Below, one piece after another: positions 24,614-33,416 of a stretch of 56,025 nucleotides of DNA. This stretch comes from Sphingobium sp. D43FB. GTDB taxonomy: Bacteria > Pseudomonadota > Alphaproteobacteria > Sphingomonadales > Sphingomonadaceae. Position 1 is the first letter of the stretch; every line of letters starts with the position of its first letter. Location of the stretch: NCBI RefSeq assembly GCF_002312805.1, contig NZ_NMUA01000028.1:1-56025 (forward strand), given 5' to 3'. The position numbers were made by a program, and so were the translations under genes. Under the pieces are notes generated by a model. That model saw only the letters and a list, made by a program, of their open reading frames with translations, was not told the origin of the DNA and made no database searches.

Positions 24614-25816
24614 TTATTTCAGCGCGGCGCAGGCTTCCTGAATGCGCGTGCAGGCCTTTTTCAGCACATCTTCCGACGTCGCATAGCTGATGCGGAAGGC
24701 GGGCGAGAGGCCGAAGGCGGCACCGTGGACGGCCGCAACCTTCGCTTCGTCCAGAAAATAGGCGATCAACGCTTCGTCATTGTCGATCCGCACGCCCTTG
24801 GGCGTCATCTTGCCGATCACGCCGCTGGCGTCGGGATAGACATAGAAGGCGCCTTCGGGCGTCGGGCAATCGAGGCCCGGCGCGTCGTTCAGCATCGCCA
24901 CCACCATGTCGCGGCGCTTCTTGAACACGGCGTTGCGCTCTTCGAGAAAGTCCTGCGGGCCGGTCAGCGCGGCAACAGCGGCAGCCTGGCTGATCGAACA
25001 GGGGTTGCTGGTCGACTGCGACTGCAGCTTGCCCATCGCCTTGATGATCCATTCGGGACCACCGGCAAAGCCGATACGCCAGCCGGTCATCGAGAAGGCC
25101 TTGGAGCAGCCATTCACGGTCAGCGTGCGGTCGTACAGCTCCGGGCAGACCTGCGCGATCGTCGCGAACGGCGTCGATGCGTACCAGACATGCTCATACA
25201 TATCGTCGGTCATGACCAGCACATGGGGATGGCGCAGCAGCACATCGGCCAGCGCCTTCAATTCCTCCGCCGAATAGGCCGCGCCGCTGGGGTTGGACGG
25301 CGAATTGAGCATCACCCATTTGGTGCGCGGGGTGATCGCGGCGTCCAGCTGGGCGGCGGTGATCTTGTAGCCCTGACTTGCCGGGCCTTCGATAAAGACA
25401 GGCGTGCCGCCCGCAAAATTCACGATGTCGGGATAGCTGACCCAATAGGGTGCCGGGATGATGACCTCGTCGCCCGCATCCACCGTCGCCAGCAGCGCAT
25501 TGAAAAGCGTATGCTTGCCGCCGGAGTTCACCGTGACCTGGCTGCGCTTGTAGACCAGCCCATTGTCGCGCTTGAACTTGAACATCACCGCTTCCTTGAC
25601 GTCGGCAGTGCCGTCCACGTCGGTATAGCGGGTCTGGTTGTTGCGGATCGCGGCAATGCCCGCTTCCTTGACGAAATCGGGCGTATCGAAGTCCGGCTCG
25701 CCCGCCGACAGGCCAATAACGTCCACGCCTTCGGCTTTAAGCGCATTCACGCGGGCGCTCATGGCGAGCGTGGCGGACGGCTGGATACGGCCCAAGGCGG
25801 CGGAAGTCTGGCTCAT
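24614..25816 (-). CDS. Aspartate aminotransferase, class I (subgroup 1-gamma type)
   Basis: 400-residue PLP enzyme exchanging amino groups between aspartate and 2-oxoglutarate. The N-terminal signature GLSAGEPDFDTPDFV, the PAPYWVSYPD and NSPSNPSGAAYS substrate/PLP segments, DDMYEHVWY (PLP-binding Asp and Tyr) and the Schiff-base lysine in NGCSKAFSMTGWRIG mark it as the bacterial aatA type. This type often also transaminates prephenate. The C-terminal Arg in FRISYATS binds the substrate carboxylate. It is a single gene on the minus strand; the next gene upstream lies 186 bp away. Confidence 0.93.
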   Translation of the reverse strand: MSQTSAALGRIQPSATLAMSARVNALKAEGVDVIGLSAGEPDFDTPDFVKEAGIAAIRNNQTRYTDVDGTADVKEAVMFKFKRDNGLVYKRSQVTVNSGGKHTLFNALLATVDAGDEVIIPAPYWVSYPDIVNFAGGTPVFIEGPASQGYKITAAQLDAAITPRTKWVMLNSPSNPSGAAYSAEELKALADVLLRHPHVLVMTDDMYEHVWYASTPFATIAQVCPELYDRTLTVNGCSKAFSMTGWRIGFAGGPEWIIKAMGKLQSQSTSNPCSISQAAAVAALTGPQDFLEERNAVFKKRRDMVVAMLNDAPGLDCPTPEGAFYVYPDASGVIGKMTPKGVRIDNDEALIAYFLDEAKVAAVHGAAFGLSPAFRISYATSEDVLKKACTRIQEACAALK

Positions 25817-26002
25817 GGCAACAATCTTTCTTCAAAGCGACGTCCAAGCGCTCGGCACAGCCCGCCATCGTGGAAATCGCGACAAAAAATAGTAGAATCC
25901 CCTCACCCGCCCATAGGACGGATGCCGCGTCCCTTAGTGCGCAACGGGCAAAGGGGCAACCGGCCAGATGGCGGACAATGGCTATTCGGCAGGAAAGCCC
26001 GG

Positions 26003-26626
26003 CTATGGCGCCAGCGTCGCCGCGACCATGCCGCGCGCGGCATTGCCGATGAAAAAGCCCCGCTCCAGGTCGGACACGCGCAGGTCACCTTCGACCGCCT
26101 CGCCCATGTCGATCAAGCTCTGGCGCAATATGCCCGGCAGCAATCCGCGCGCTAGCGGCGGCGTCACCAGCTTGTCGCCCCGCTCCACGAACAGCGAGGA
26201 AAAACAGCCTTCGGTCAGATAGCCTTTCGCGTCGATCAACGCGACCTCATAGGTGCCGCCGCGCTTCAACGCATCGCGATACAGGCTGCGGTCGGTGGTC
26301 TTGTGCAACAGGCGCAAATCGTCGGCGGGCGCATGGCGCGGCACGACCTTGACCGGGACGATCGCCTGTGGCCAGCCGATATGATCGCGCACCTCGATCG
26401 CCACAGCGCCGCTGCGCGATGCCATCAACCGCACCCGGCTGCGGTCGCGCAGGCGGAAGGTCGCGGCCTGCAATTCGTTGCGGACGGCATGGCGATCGAA
26501 GGCGAAGCCGAACGCATCCGCACTCGCCTTGAGCCGCGTCAGATGCAGCTCCAGCAACCTGATCCCGTCGAGCGGGTCGAAGGCCATGGTTTCAATAAGG
26601 TCGAAGCGTCGATCAGCCAGTGACAT
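26003..26626 (-). CDS. pabC: Aminotransferase class IV, aminodeoxychorismate lyase-like (PabC)
   Basis: 207 residues of fold-type IV PLP enzyme. Lys in LLHKTTDRSLYRDA is the Schiff-base candidate, and EVALIDAKGYLTEGCFSSLFV plus TPPLARGLLPGILRQ are family hallmarks. The gene lies 47 bp downstream of pabB on the same strand, so it most likely releases pyruvate from aminodeoxychorismate to give p-aminobenzoate for folate. It is shorter than E. coli PabC (269 aa), mostly at the N-terminus, as in other alphaproteobacterial PabB-linked enzymes. Confidence 0.85.
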   Translation of the reverse strand: MSLADRRFDLIETMAFDPLDGIRLLELHLTRLKASADAFGFAFDRHAVRNELQAATFRLRDRSRVRLMASRSGAVAIEVRDHIGWPQAIVPVKVVPRHAPADDLRLLHKTTDRSLYRDALKRGGTYEVALIDAKGYLTEGCFSSLFVERGDKLVTPPLARGLLPGILRQSLIDMGEAVEGDLRVSDLERGFFIGNAARGMVAATLAP

Positions 26627-26673
26627 TGCCGTTATTCCAAGCCCTTGCCGGTGCGAGAGTCAAGCTGGAGACA

Positions 26674-27849
26674 TCAAGCCGGGGCAAGAAAGCGCCCCTT
26701 GGCCAGGCATTCGGCCCATTCCGAATCCACCTGCGAATCCGCGACGACGCCCGAACCAAGGCCCAGCCGACCGACACCGCTGCCTTCCGCGACGCATAAA
26801 GTGCGGATCGACACATTGAAGGCCGCATCGCCCTCCGGGTCGATCCAGCCCATCGTGCCGGTATAGACGCCGCGCGCATGAGGTTCGACCGCATCGATAA
26901 TCTCCATCGCCCGCACCTTGGGCGCGCCGGTGATCGACCCGCACGGAAAGAGGATGCGCAACACATCGACCGGAGACAGGCCGGGCAGGATGCGCGCGCG
27001 CACGGTCGACACCAGTTGATGCACGGTCGGGAAACTCTCGACCTTGAACAGATCCGGTACGATCACGCTGCCCGCGCGCGACACCCGCGACAGGTCGTTG
27101 CGCAGCAGGTCGACGATCATCAGATTTTCGGCGCGCTGCTTGGGATCGGCGGCAAGCCAGCGCGCAAGGTCCGCATCCCGCTGCGGATCGGCATCGCGCA
27201 CTGCCGTCCCCTTCATCGGCCGGGCGGTCAGTTGCCCCCGCACCTGGGTAAAGAAGAGTTCGGGCGAGAAGGATAGCAGCGCATGATCGCCGGTGCGGAT
27301 CACCCCGCCATAGCCCGCCGCCGCGCGCGGCCGGACGGCGGCATAGAGCGCCATCGGATCGCCGGTCAGCGGCACATAGCAGGGGAAGGTCAGGTTCGCC
27401 TGATAGATGTCGCCCGCGCGGATATAATCCTGCACCGCGTCGAAGGCGACGCGATAGTCCGCCTCCTCGATCATCGGCCGCAACGGCCCGACCTGCGCGC
27501 CGGTCGGATCGGGCAGCATCGCGGGCAGCGTGCCGGGCGGGATCAGCCGCACCCCTTCGAACAGACCGAACCACAAGAGCGGCGCCCCATCCGACCGCTG
27601 GTCGTGGCGACGGCCGATCGGCGCCAGCCGCTCCTCCAGCGCCAGCCCGGCTTCATAGCTCATATAGCCAGCGACATGCAGCCCGGCCTCGCAAGCGTCG
27701 GCGATGCGGTCGAGCGCTGGCTGCACCTCCTCCATCCGGTGCGCGGCGATGACCGACACGGGATCGCGATAGAGCCGCGCAGCCGCGGCGTGGCGCGGGC
27801 GGGCATCATCGAACAGGGCAAAGATTTCGGTCGGGCCGGGAAGACGCAT
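26674..27849 (-). CDS. pabB: Aminodeoxychorismate synthase component I (PabB)
   Basis: 391 residues of the chorismate-utilising family. The C-terminal chorismate-binding domain (from about 125) has IYQANLTFPCYVP, LSFSPELFF, RPMKGTAVRD, ENLMIVDLLRNDLSRV, HQLVSTVRARI and the signature PCGSITGAPKVRAMEII. It aminates chorismate with a PabA glutaminase encoded elsewhere. A PabB call rather than TrpE rests on the RPMKGT segment and linkage to pabC. A spurious overlapping frame exists but lacks coding character. Confidence 0.92.
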   Translation of the reverse strand: MRLPGPTEIFALFDDARPRHAAAARLYRDPVSVIAAHRMEEVQPALDRIADACEAGLHVAGYMSYEAGLALEERLAPIGRRHDQRSDGAPLLWFGLFEGVRLIPPGTLPAMLPDPTGAQVGPLRPMIEEADYRVAFDAVQDYIRAGDIYQANLTFPCYVPLTGDPMALYAAVRPRAAAGYGGVIRTGDHALLSFSPELFFTQVRGQLTARPMKGTAVRDADPQRDADLARWLAADPKQRAENLMIVDLLRNDLSRVSRAGSVIVPDLFKVESFPTVHQLVSTVRARILPGLSPVDVLRILFPCGSITGAPKVRAMEIIDAVEPHARGVYTGTMGWIDPEGDAAFNVSIRTLCVAEGSGVGRLGLGSGVVADSQVDSEWAECLAKGRFLAPA

Positions 27850-27943
27850 GGGCGTGTCTTAACAGGCTTTGCGCGCGGCGAAAGGCCGATCCAAGGTGCA
27901 GTGTCCTTGCAGCAGCGCAACGAACGGCCTACCCCATGCGGCC

Positions 27944-28339
27944 ATGACCGATCCCCTCCCCGATCCCGCCCCCGATGCCGTGGCGGCGCGCCCGTTCGGA
28001 CCAGCGCTCGCTTTGGCGCTGCGGGGTCGCTGCCCGGCCTGCGGCGAGGGCCGTTTGTTCGCGCATTTCCTCAAGCCCGTGCCCGCCTGCGCCCACTGCG
28101 GCCAGCGCTGGGATCTGCATCAGGCGGATGATTTCCCGTCCTATATCGTCATCCTGTTGCTCGGTCACATCCTGGTGCCACTGATGATCGAAGTGAACAG
28201 CGCCTTCGCCATTCCGCTTGGGTGGCAGACGGCGATCTGGCCGACGCTGGCCTTCCTGCTGGCGGTAGCGATGATCCAGCCGGTCAAGGGCGGCGTCATC
28301 GCCTTCCAATGGACGCGACGCATGGCCGGGTTCCGGTAA
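27944..28339 (+). CDS. DUF983 family membrane protein
   Basis: 131 residues. Two CxxC pairs (RCPACGEG and CAHCGQRW) near the N-terminus form a likely zinc ribbon. Two membrane segments follow (about 72-92 and 100-118), separated by the short loop EVNSAFAIPLGWQ. This layout is the DUF983 family, whose role is not established; members often sit near cytochrome oxidase assembly genes, but not here. The ATG at 27944 gives the usual length. Confidence 0.85.
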   Translation: MTDPLPDPAPDAVAARPFGPALALALRGRCPACGEGRLFAHFLKPVPACAHCGQRWDLHQADDFPSYIVILLLGHILVPLMIEVNSAFAIPLGWQTAIWPTLAFLLAVAMIQPVKGGVIAFQWTRRMAGFR

Positions 28340-28368
28340 AGGTCACCGGTTTTAGGGGCCGCCCCCCT

Positions 28369-28410
28369 CCGTTCGTTTCGAGCGAAGTCGAGAAACGCTC
28401 GAACCAAACG
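28369..28410. repeat. CCGTTCG palindrome, copy 3 (short, degenerate)
   Basis: CCGTTCGTTTCGAGCGAAGTCGAGAA is followed by ACGCTCGAACCAAACG, a shortened imperfect member of the same family, lying between the convergent DUF983 and thioesterase genes. Confidence 0.65.
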
Positions 28411-28426
28411 AGGATCGGGAATCCAA

Positions 28427-28864
28427 TCAGTCCGGCTGGCGCAGGAAATTCCGCTCCATCGCCTCGCGCAGCGTTTCGTCGATCTCGCGACGCCCTTCCG
28501 CGCCATGGGTGACGACCGTGGTGTCGCAGGTCGCGACGCATACGCCCTTCTGGAATCCCGCCGAGCTGATCGTCCAGCTGGTCCGGCCGATATGGCCGAT
28601 CGCGCAATGGACTTCGAACGGATAGGGAAAATGCGATTCCTCGATGAAGTTCAACTGCACCGCCGCGACCAGCCAGCGCACGCCCTGCTCCTGCGGATGG
28701 CGGCCCAGATGATGGTGGAACCGGATACGCGCGGTTTCAAAGATGCCCGATATCGCCACATTGTTGATGTGGCCCATCGTATCGAGATCCTGAAAGCGGG
28801 TGTCGATGCTGGTGACGAAGCGATAGGCTTCTGGAGTGAACCGCCAGGATTCGGGTTTGGCCAT
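28427..28864 (-). CDS. Acyl-CoA thioesterase, hotdog fold (4HBT-like)
   Basis: 145-residue single hotdog domain. RFQDLDTMGHINN carries the catalytic Asp region of 4-hydroxybenzoyl-CoA thioesterase/YbgC-type enzymes, followed by the long helix (ISGIFETARIRFHHHL). I start at ATG 28864, which has AGG at proper distance and the family start length. The longer frame upstream is implausible. It is monocistronic, transcribed divergently from the TonB receptor. Substrate is unknown. Confidence 0.85.
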   Translation of the reverse strand: MAKPESWRFTPEAYRFVTSIDTRFQDLDTMGHINNVAISGIFETARIRFHHHLGRHPQEQGVRWLVAAVQLNFIEESHFPYPFEVHCAIGHIGRTSWTISSAGFQKGVCVATCDTTVVTHGAEGRREIDETLREAMERNFLRQPD

Positions 28865-29010
28865 GTCCTGATTTCCCTCTAACAATGTTGCACTTGCCAT
28901 AGCCCTGCTGGCCCATGATGCAATCGCACCCGCGAAATTGGGCGCAGTGCGACCTTTATGACACAATGAAAGTCCCGCTTTTGCGTGGGTCGCCCGAAGC
29001 ATCGCAAAAA

Positions 29011-29043
29011 CGTCATCGTTACGTCACCGTTATGTCAATGCCC
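29011..29043 (+). promoter_or_regulatory. PHO-box-like 11-bp direct repeats
   Basis: Three tandem units of exactly 11 bp, CGTCATCGTTA, CGTCACCGTTA and TGTCAATGCCC, match the PhoB-box layout (CTGTCAT-type heptamers at 11-bp spacing). They lie about 80 bp before the TonB receptor start. The following phosphodiesterase gene fits phosphate control. Binding by PhoB is inferred. Confidence 0.6.
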
Positions 29044-29122
29044 GCTCATTGCGGTGCAACATGTCGCGCCTACGGCCCCCGACCAAGCCGGCTACCGGTT
29101 TTTCCAAGGGGGAAATTTTCAC

Positions 29123-31429
29123 ATGCGTCCTGCCACAGCCTTGCTGCTCGCCTCCACCATGTTGGCCAGCACACCCGCCTTCGCTCAGACGGCCTCGCTC
29201 GCCGTCCCCGCCGCTGCGGCGGCCGTGGAAGGCGAAGAGATCATCGTCTTCGGCCGTGGCGAAACCCGCCAGGTGCAGGAAATCAAGGCGCGCGACATCA
29301 TCGTGCTGACGCCGGGCACCAACCCGCTCAAGGCAATCGAAAAGCTGCCCAGCGTCAACTTCCAATCCGCCGACCCGTTCGGCAATTATGAATGGTCGCA
29401 GCGCATCACCATCCGCAGCTTCAACCAGAATCAGCTCGGCTTCACCTTCGACGGCATCCCGCTCGGCGATATGAGTTATGGCAACCATAATGGCCTGCAC
29501 ATCACCCGCGCGATCAGCAGCGAAAATATCGGCAGCGTGCGCGTGGCGCAGGGCGCGGGTTCGCTGGGCACGCAGGCAACCGGCAATCTTGGCGGCACCG
29601 TCGAAACCTTCTCGATGGACCCGGCCGACAGCTTCGGCGCGCAGGGCAATTTCACCTATGGCAGCAACGACACGATGCGCGCCTTCGGCCGCATCAACCT
29701 CGGCAGCGCCGACGGCATTCGCGGCTATGTGTCCTACGGCTATGGTTCGACCGACAAATATAAGGGCACCGGCGTTCAGGACCAGCATATGGGCAATGCC
29801 AAGGTCATCATTCCCATCGGCGAAGCCAAGATCGACGGTTGGCTGAGCTATTCGGATCGCCGCGAACAGGATTATCAGGACATGTCGATGGGCATGATCC
29901 GCCGCCTCGGCTGGGACTGGGACAATACTTTCCCCGATTACACCCGCGCGATCGACTATGCCGACCGGCTGAACGACGTTGACCTCATCAGCAACAGCGG
30001 CGGATCGCCCTTCCCCGATGGTCTCTTCGACTATAGCGGCGCGAGCGTCGCCACCGGCCAGACCTATCCCGGCAATGTCACCAGCGCCGACGATGCCTAT
30101 TATGACGCGGCTGGCCTGCGCAAGGACTGGTTGGGCGCGATCGGCTTCACCACCCCGCTCGGCGAGCAGGCGAATCTGAAGCTCAAGGGCTATTATCACA
30201 ATAACAGCGGCATGGGCCTGTGGGGCACGCCTTATGTCGCCAGCCCCAATGGCGTGCCGATGTCGATGCGCACGACCGAATATGACATGGACCGCATCGG
30301 CGCATTCGGCAGCGTCGATTTCGTCATCGGTGCGCAAAATCTGAGCGTCGGTGCATGGTATGAGAATAACAAGTTCAACCAGGCCCGCCGCTTCTATGCC
30401 TTTGCCAGCCGCACCGAACCGGGCCTGTCGTTCCGCGACTATCCCAAAAATCCCTTCTTCACCCAGTGGGAATTCGACTTCACCACCGACACCTTCCAAT
30501 ATCATGTCCAGGACAAGATCGACCTTGGCATGGTGACGATCAACCTGGGCTGGAAGGGCTTTAAGGTCACCAACGAAGCCGAAGCCATCGTGCAGGCGAC
30601 CTTCCCGCAAGGCAAGATCAGCGCCGAAGACTGGTTCCAGCCAACGGCCGGCTTCGTTGTGGAAGTCAGCCCCGAAGCGGAAGTGTTCGGCGGCTTCAGC
30701 CAGTCGACCCGCGCCTTTGCCAGCGCCACCACGACCGGCCCCTTCTCGACCAACCAGGCCGGTTTCGACGCGATCAAGGATGATCTGAAGCCCGAAGAGT
30801 CGGACACCTATGAACTCGGCCTGCGCTACAACACGCCGATGTTCAACGGTACGCTGGGTGCTTACCTCGTCAACTTCCGCAACCGCCTGCTCGCGGTGCA
30901 GGTCGGATCGGCGATCCAGGGCAACCCTTCGGCACTCCAGAATGTCGGCGGCGTCCGCTCCATCGGCGTCGAAGCGGCGGGCGATCTGAAACTGGGCGGC
31001 GGCTTTGGCCTCTATGCCAGCTACAGCTACACCGACGCCACCTATCGCGACGATGTCGTGAACGGCAACGGCGTGGTGGTCGCGGCGATCGAAGGCAAGA
31101 CCGTGGTCGACAGCCCCAAGCATATGGCGCGCGGCGAACTCAACTATGACGACGACAAGCGCTTCTTCCGCGTCGGCCTCAACTATATGTCGCGTCGCTT
31201 CTACAGCTACACCAACGACGCCTCGGTCCCCGGCCGTCTGATCGTCGACGCCTCGCTCGGCTATCGTTTCACTGACAAGATCGAGTTGCAGCTCAACGCC
31301 ACCAACCTCTTCGACAAACGCTATGTCGGCACCATCGGGTCGGGCGGCTTCGGCAATAGCGGCGACGCCCAGACCCTGCTGGTCGGCGCCCCTCAGCAAT
31401 TCTTCGCCACGGTGAAGGCCGGGTTCTGA
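29123..31429 (+). CDS. TonB-dependent receptor, probable phosphate-starvation transporter
   Basis: 768 residues from ATG 29123, which has a GGGGGAAA ribosome site. Signal peptide to AFAQT (about residue 22), then a TonB-box-like EEIIVFGR. The plug (about 45-150) has NPLKAIEKLPSVNFQSADPFG, ITIRSFNQNQLGFTFDGIPLGD, and RVAQGAGSLGTQATGNLGGTVE. The barrel ends in FFATVKAGF. The plug resembles receptors often annotated for ferric citrate or uncharacterised substrates. The PHO-box-like repeats upstream and an NPP phosphodiesterase gene downstream suggest transport of an organophosphate. A longer frame from 28985 would run through the repeats and is rejected. Confidence 0.85.
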   Translation: MRPATALLLASTMLASTPAFAQTASLAVPAAAAAVEGEEIIVFGRGETRQVQEIKARDIIVLTPGTNPLKAIEKLPSVNFQSADPFGNYEWSQRITIRSFNQNQLGFTFDGIPLGDMSYGNHNGLHITRAISSENIGSVRVAQGAGSLGTQATGNLGGTVETFSMDPADSFGAQGNFTYGSNDTMRAFGRINLGSADGIRGYVSYGYGSTDKYKGTGVQDQHMGNAKVIIPIGEAKIDGWLSYSDRREQDYQDMSMGMIRRLGWDWDNTFPDYTRAIDYADRLNDVDLISNSGGSPFPDGLFDYSGASVATGQTYPGNVTSADDAYYDAAGLRKDWLGAIGFTTPLGEQANLKLKGYYHNNSGMGLWGTPYVASPNGVPMSMRTTEYDMDRIGAFGSVDFVIGAQNLSVGAWYENNKFNQARRFYAFASRTEPGLSFRDYPKNPFFTQWEFDFTTDTFQYHVQDKIDLGMVTINLGWKGFKVTNEAEAIVQATFPQGKISAEDWFQPTAGFVVEVSPEAEVFGGFSQSTRAFASATTTGPFSTNQAGFDAIKDDLKPEESDTYELGLRYNTPMFNGTLGAYLVNFRNRLLAVQVGSAIQGNPSALQNVGGVRSIGVEAAGDLKLGGGFGLYASYSYTDATYRDDVVNGNGVVVAAIEGKTVVDSPKHMARGELNYDDDKRFFRVGLNYMSRRFYSYTNDASVPGRLIVDASLGYRFTDKIELQLNATNLFDKRYVGTIGSGGFGNSGDAQTLLVGAPQQFFATVKAGF

Positions 31430-31440
31430 CGTAATATCAT

Positions 31441-31556
31441 CCTCCCCTTTAAGGGGAGGTGGCTGGCCGCAGGCCAGACGGAGGGGTGTCACCCTATCGA
31501 TAGGGTGACACCCCTCCGTCATCGCTACGCGCTGACACCTCCCCTGCCAGGGGAGG
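31441..31556. repeat. REPIN-like element, copy 2
   Basis: The element runs from CCTCCCCTTTAAGGGGAGG to CCTCCCCTGCCAGGGGAGG, with GGAGGGGTGTCACC...GGTGACACCCCTCC between. It sits between the TonB receptor stop and the phosphodiesterase gene. Confidence 0.88.
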
Positions 31557-31608
31557 ATGACCCGGCAGCCCGAAGTGTTGACCAATTTCAACTCCGGACA
31601 AAAATGTA

Positions 31609-31680
31609 CGTTCGTTTCGAGCGAAGTCGAGAATCATATGCGACACGTTATCCGCTTCTCGACACGCTCGAAGCGAACGG
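31609..31680. repeat. CCGTTCG-family palindrome, copy 4
   Basis: The arms CGTTCGTTTCGAGCGAAGTCGAGAA and TTCTCGACACGCTCGAAGCGAACGG are imperfectly inverted around a 22-base centre. It ends 11 bp before the phosphodiesterase start codon, so it would lie in that gene's 5' untranslated leader. Confidence 0.75.
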
Positions 31681-31691
31681 CAGCTGGGACA

Positions 31692-33416
31692 ATGACCATG
31701 ATCAAAGCCGCGCTTCTCCTCGCCACCGCCCTCGCCGCCTGCCTTCCCGGCACGGCGCTGGCGGAGCCGGTGCTGCTGATCTCGATCGACGGGCTGCGGC
31801 CCGGCGACGTGATCGAGGCACAGAAGCGCGGTCTTGCCATTCCCAATCTGCGCCGCTTCCTGACTGACGGCGCCCATGCCTCCGGCGTCACCGGCGTCGC
31901 GCCGACGCTGACCTATCCCAGCCACACGACGCTGATGACCGGCGTATCACCCGCCCGGCACGGCATCGTCGCCAATAACAGTTTCGATCCCACTGGGATC
32001 AACCAGGGCGGCTGGTACTGGTATGCCCCCGACATCAAAGTGCCGACTTTGTGGGAAGCCGCGACCAAGGCGGGCCTGTCCACCGGCAACATTCACTGGC
32101 CGGTCAGCGTTGCGCCCAAGGGCGTGACCTGGAACCTGCCGCAAATCTGGCATACCGGCCATGGCGACGACGCCAAATTGCTCGATGCGCTGGCGACGCC
32201 GGGGCTATCGGCCGAACTGGCAACCAAGGTCGGCCAGCCCTATGCGATGGGCATCGACGAAAGTCTTACCGGCGACCAACTCCGTGGCAAATTCGCCACC
32301 GCGCTGATCGCCACGCACAAGCCGCAATTTCTGACCGTCTATTTCGCCGCGCTCGACCATGAGGAACATGCGAGCGGCCCCGACAGCCCGGCCGCGAAGG
32401 CCGTGCTGGAAAAGATCGACGCCATCGTCGGCGATCTCGTAGCCGCGGAGATGCAGGCGCATCCCGACGCCGTAATCGCGGTCGTCAGCGACCATGGCTT
32501 TGAAGCGACGCACACCGCCATCAACCTCTATCGCCCCTTCATCGACGCCGGGCTGATCACGATCGGCCCCGATGGCAAGGTCGCCTCTTGGCTCGCCATG
32601 CCCTGGATTTCGGGCGGATCGGCCGCGATCATGCTGGCTCGCCCCGACGATGCGGCGCTGACGGCGCGGGTGCAAGCGTTGCTCGACAAACTCGCCGCCA
32701 ATCCCGCCAACGGCATCGCGCAGGTGGCAGACAGGGCGCAGACCGCCGCGATCGGCGGCAATCCGCAAGCGACCTTCTATATCAACCTCGCCCCCGGCTT
32801 CGTCACCGACATCTATCGCGGCCCGACCGCGCCGGTGCGCGCGCATAGTCCGGTCAAGGGCATGCACGGCTATTTCCCCGGCCCCGCCAATCTGCAGGCG
32901 AGCTTGCTGCTGATGGGCAAGGGCGTGCCCCGCGGCAAGAATCTGGGCGCCATCGACATGCGCGCCATCGCACCGACGCTGGCGACCATCATGGGCACCA
33001 CGCTGCCCGATGCGGACAAGCCCGCGATCGACCTCAAGCCCTATGGCAACGCAGCGTTTCGCGGCACGCAATGGACTTCGTTGCACAGGCGACATAGCTT
33101 TGCCCCGGTTCATCGATCCGGGGGTTTCCCATGCCGCGCTACAGCCTTGCCGCCATCATCCTGCACTGGGCGATCGCCGCCCTGCTCGCCTTTCAGATCA
33201 GCGTCGGCTGGGCGCTGGAGGATCTCGGCGCGCGCGGCTTTGCGCTCTATCAACTGCACAAGTCGGTCGGCATCGCCATCCTCGCGCTCACGCTGCTGCG
33301 GATCGGCATACGCTATTGGAAGCCGCGCCCGGCGAAACTGGAGGGCGGTTGGCAGGGTGCCTTGGCTTCGACCGTACATATCGGCCTCTATGCTTTCATG
33401 CTGGGCGCGCCGCTGA
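31692..33416 (+). CDS. NPP-type nucleotide pyrophosphatase/phosphodiesterase, 3' end disrupted
   Basis: Periplasmic alkaline-phosphatase-superfamily enzyme hydrolysing phosphodiester or nucleotide substrates. From ATG 31692, a signal peptide ends at ALAEP. Metal and catalytic residues follow in order: Asp in LISIDGL, nucleophile Thr in PTLTYPSHTTL, D..H in AALDHEEH, DH in VVSDHGF and His in GMHGYFPG. The recognisable domain ends at about LPDADKPAIDLKP (33045). The open frame then continues for 120 codons, 285 bp of it over the next gene in another phase, with no family resemblance. A -1 shift near 33060 would end the protein at TAG 33095-33097. I infer a stop loss or frameshift, or a sequencing error. 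Confidence 0.85.
   Translation: MTMIKAALLLATALAACLPGTALAEPVLLISIDGLRPGDVIEAQKRGLAIPNLRRFLTDGAHASGVTGVAPTLTYPSHTTLMTGVSPARHGIVANNSFDPTGINQGGWYWYAPDIKVPTLWEAATKAGLSTGNIHWPVSVAPKGVTWNLPQIWHTGHGDDAKLLDALATPGLSAELATKVGQPYAMGIDESLTGDQLRGKFATALIATHKPQFLTVYFAALDHEEHASGPDSPAAKAVLEKIDAIVGDLVAAEMQAHPDAVIAVVSDHGFEATHTAINLYRPFIDAGLITIGPDGKVASWLAMPWISGGSAAIMLARPDDAALTARVQALLDKLAANPANGIAQVADRAQTAAIGGNPQATFYINLAPGFVTDIYRGPTAPVRAHSPVKGMHGYFPGPANLQASLLLMGKGVPRGKNLGAIDMRAIAPTLATIMGTTLPDADKPAIDLKPYGNAAFRGTQWTSLHRRHSFAPVHRSGGFPCRATALPPSSCTGRSPPCSPFRSASAGRWRISARAALRSINCTSRSASPSSRSRCCGSAYAIGSRARRNWRAVGRVPWLRPYISASMLSCWARR

Noticed and set aside
24545..26155. A 536-codon plus-strand frame
   Set aside because: Antisense to the aspartate aminotransferase gene; composition is that of a shadow frame.
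29030..31591. An 853-codon open frame on the minus strand
   Set aside because: It lies opposite the TonB receptor and reads into the REPIN. It has no signal peptide or recognisable domain, so it is a shadow.
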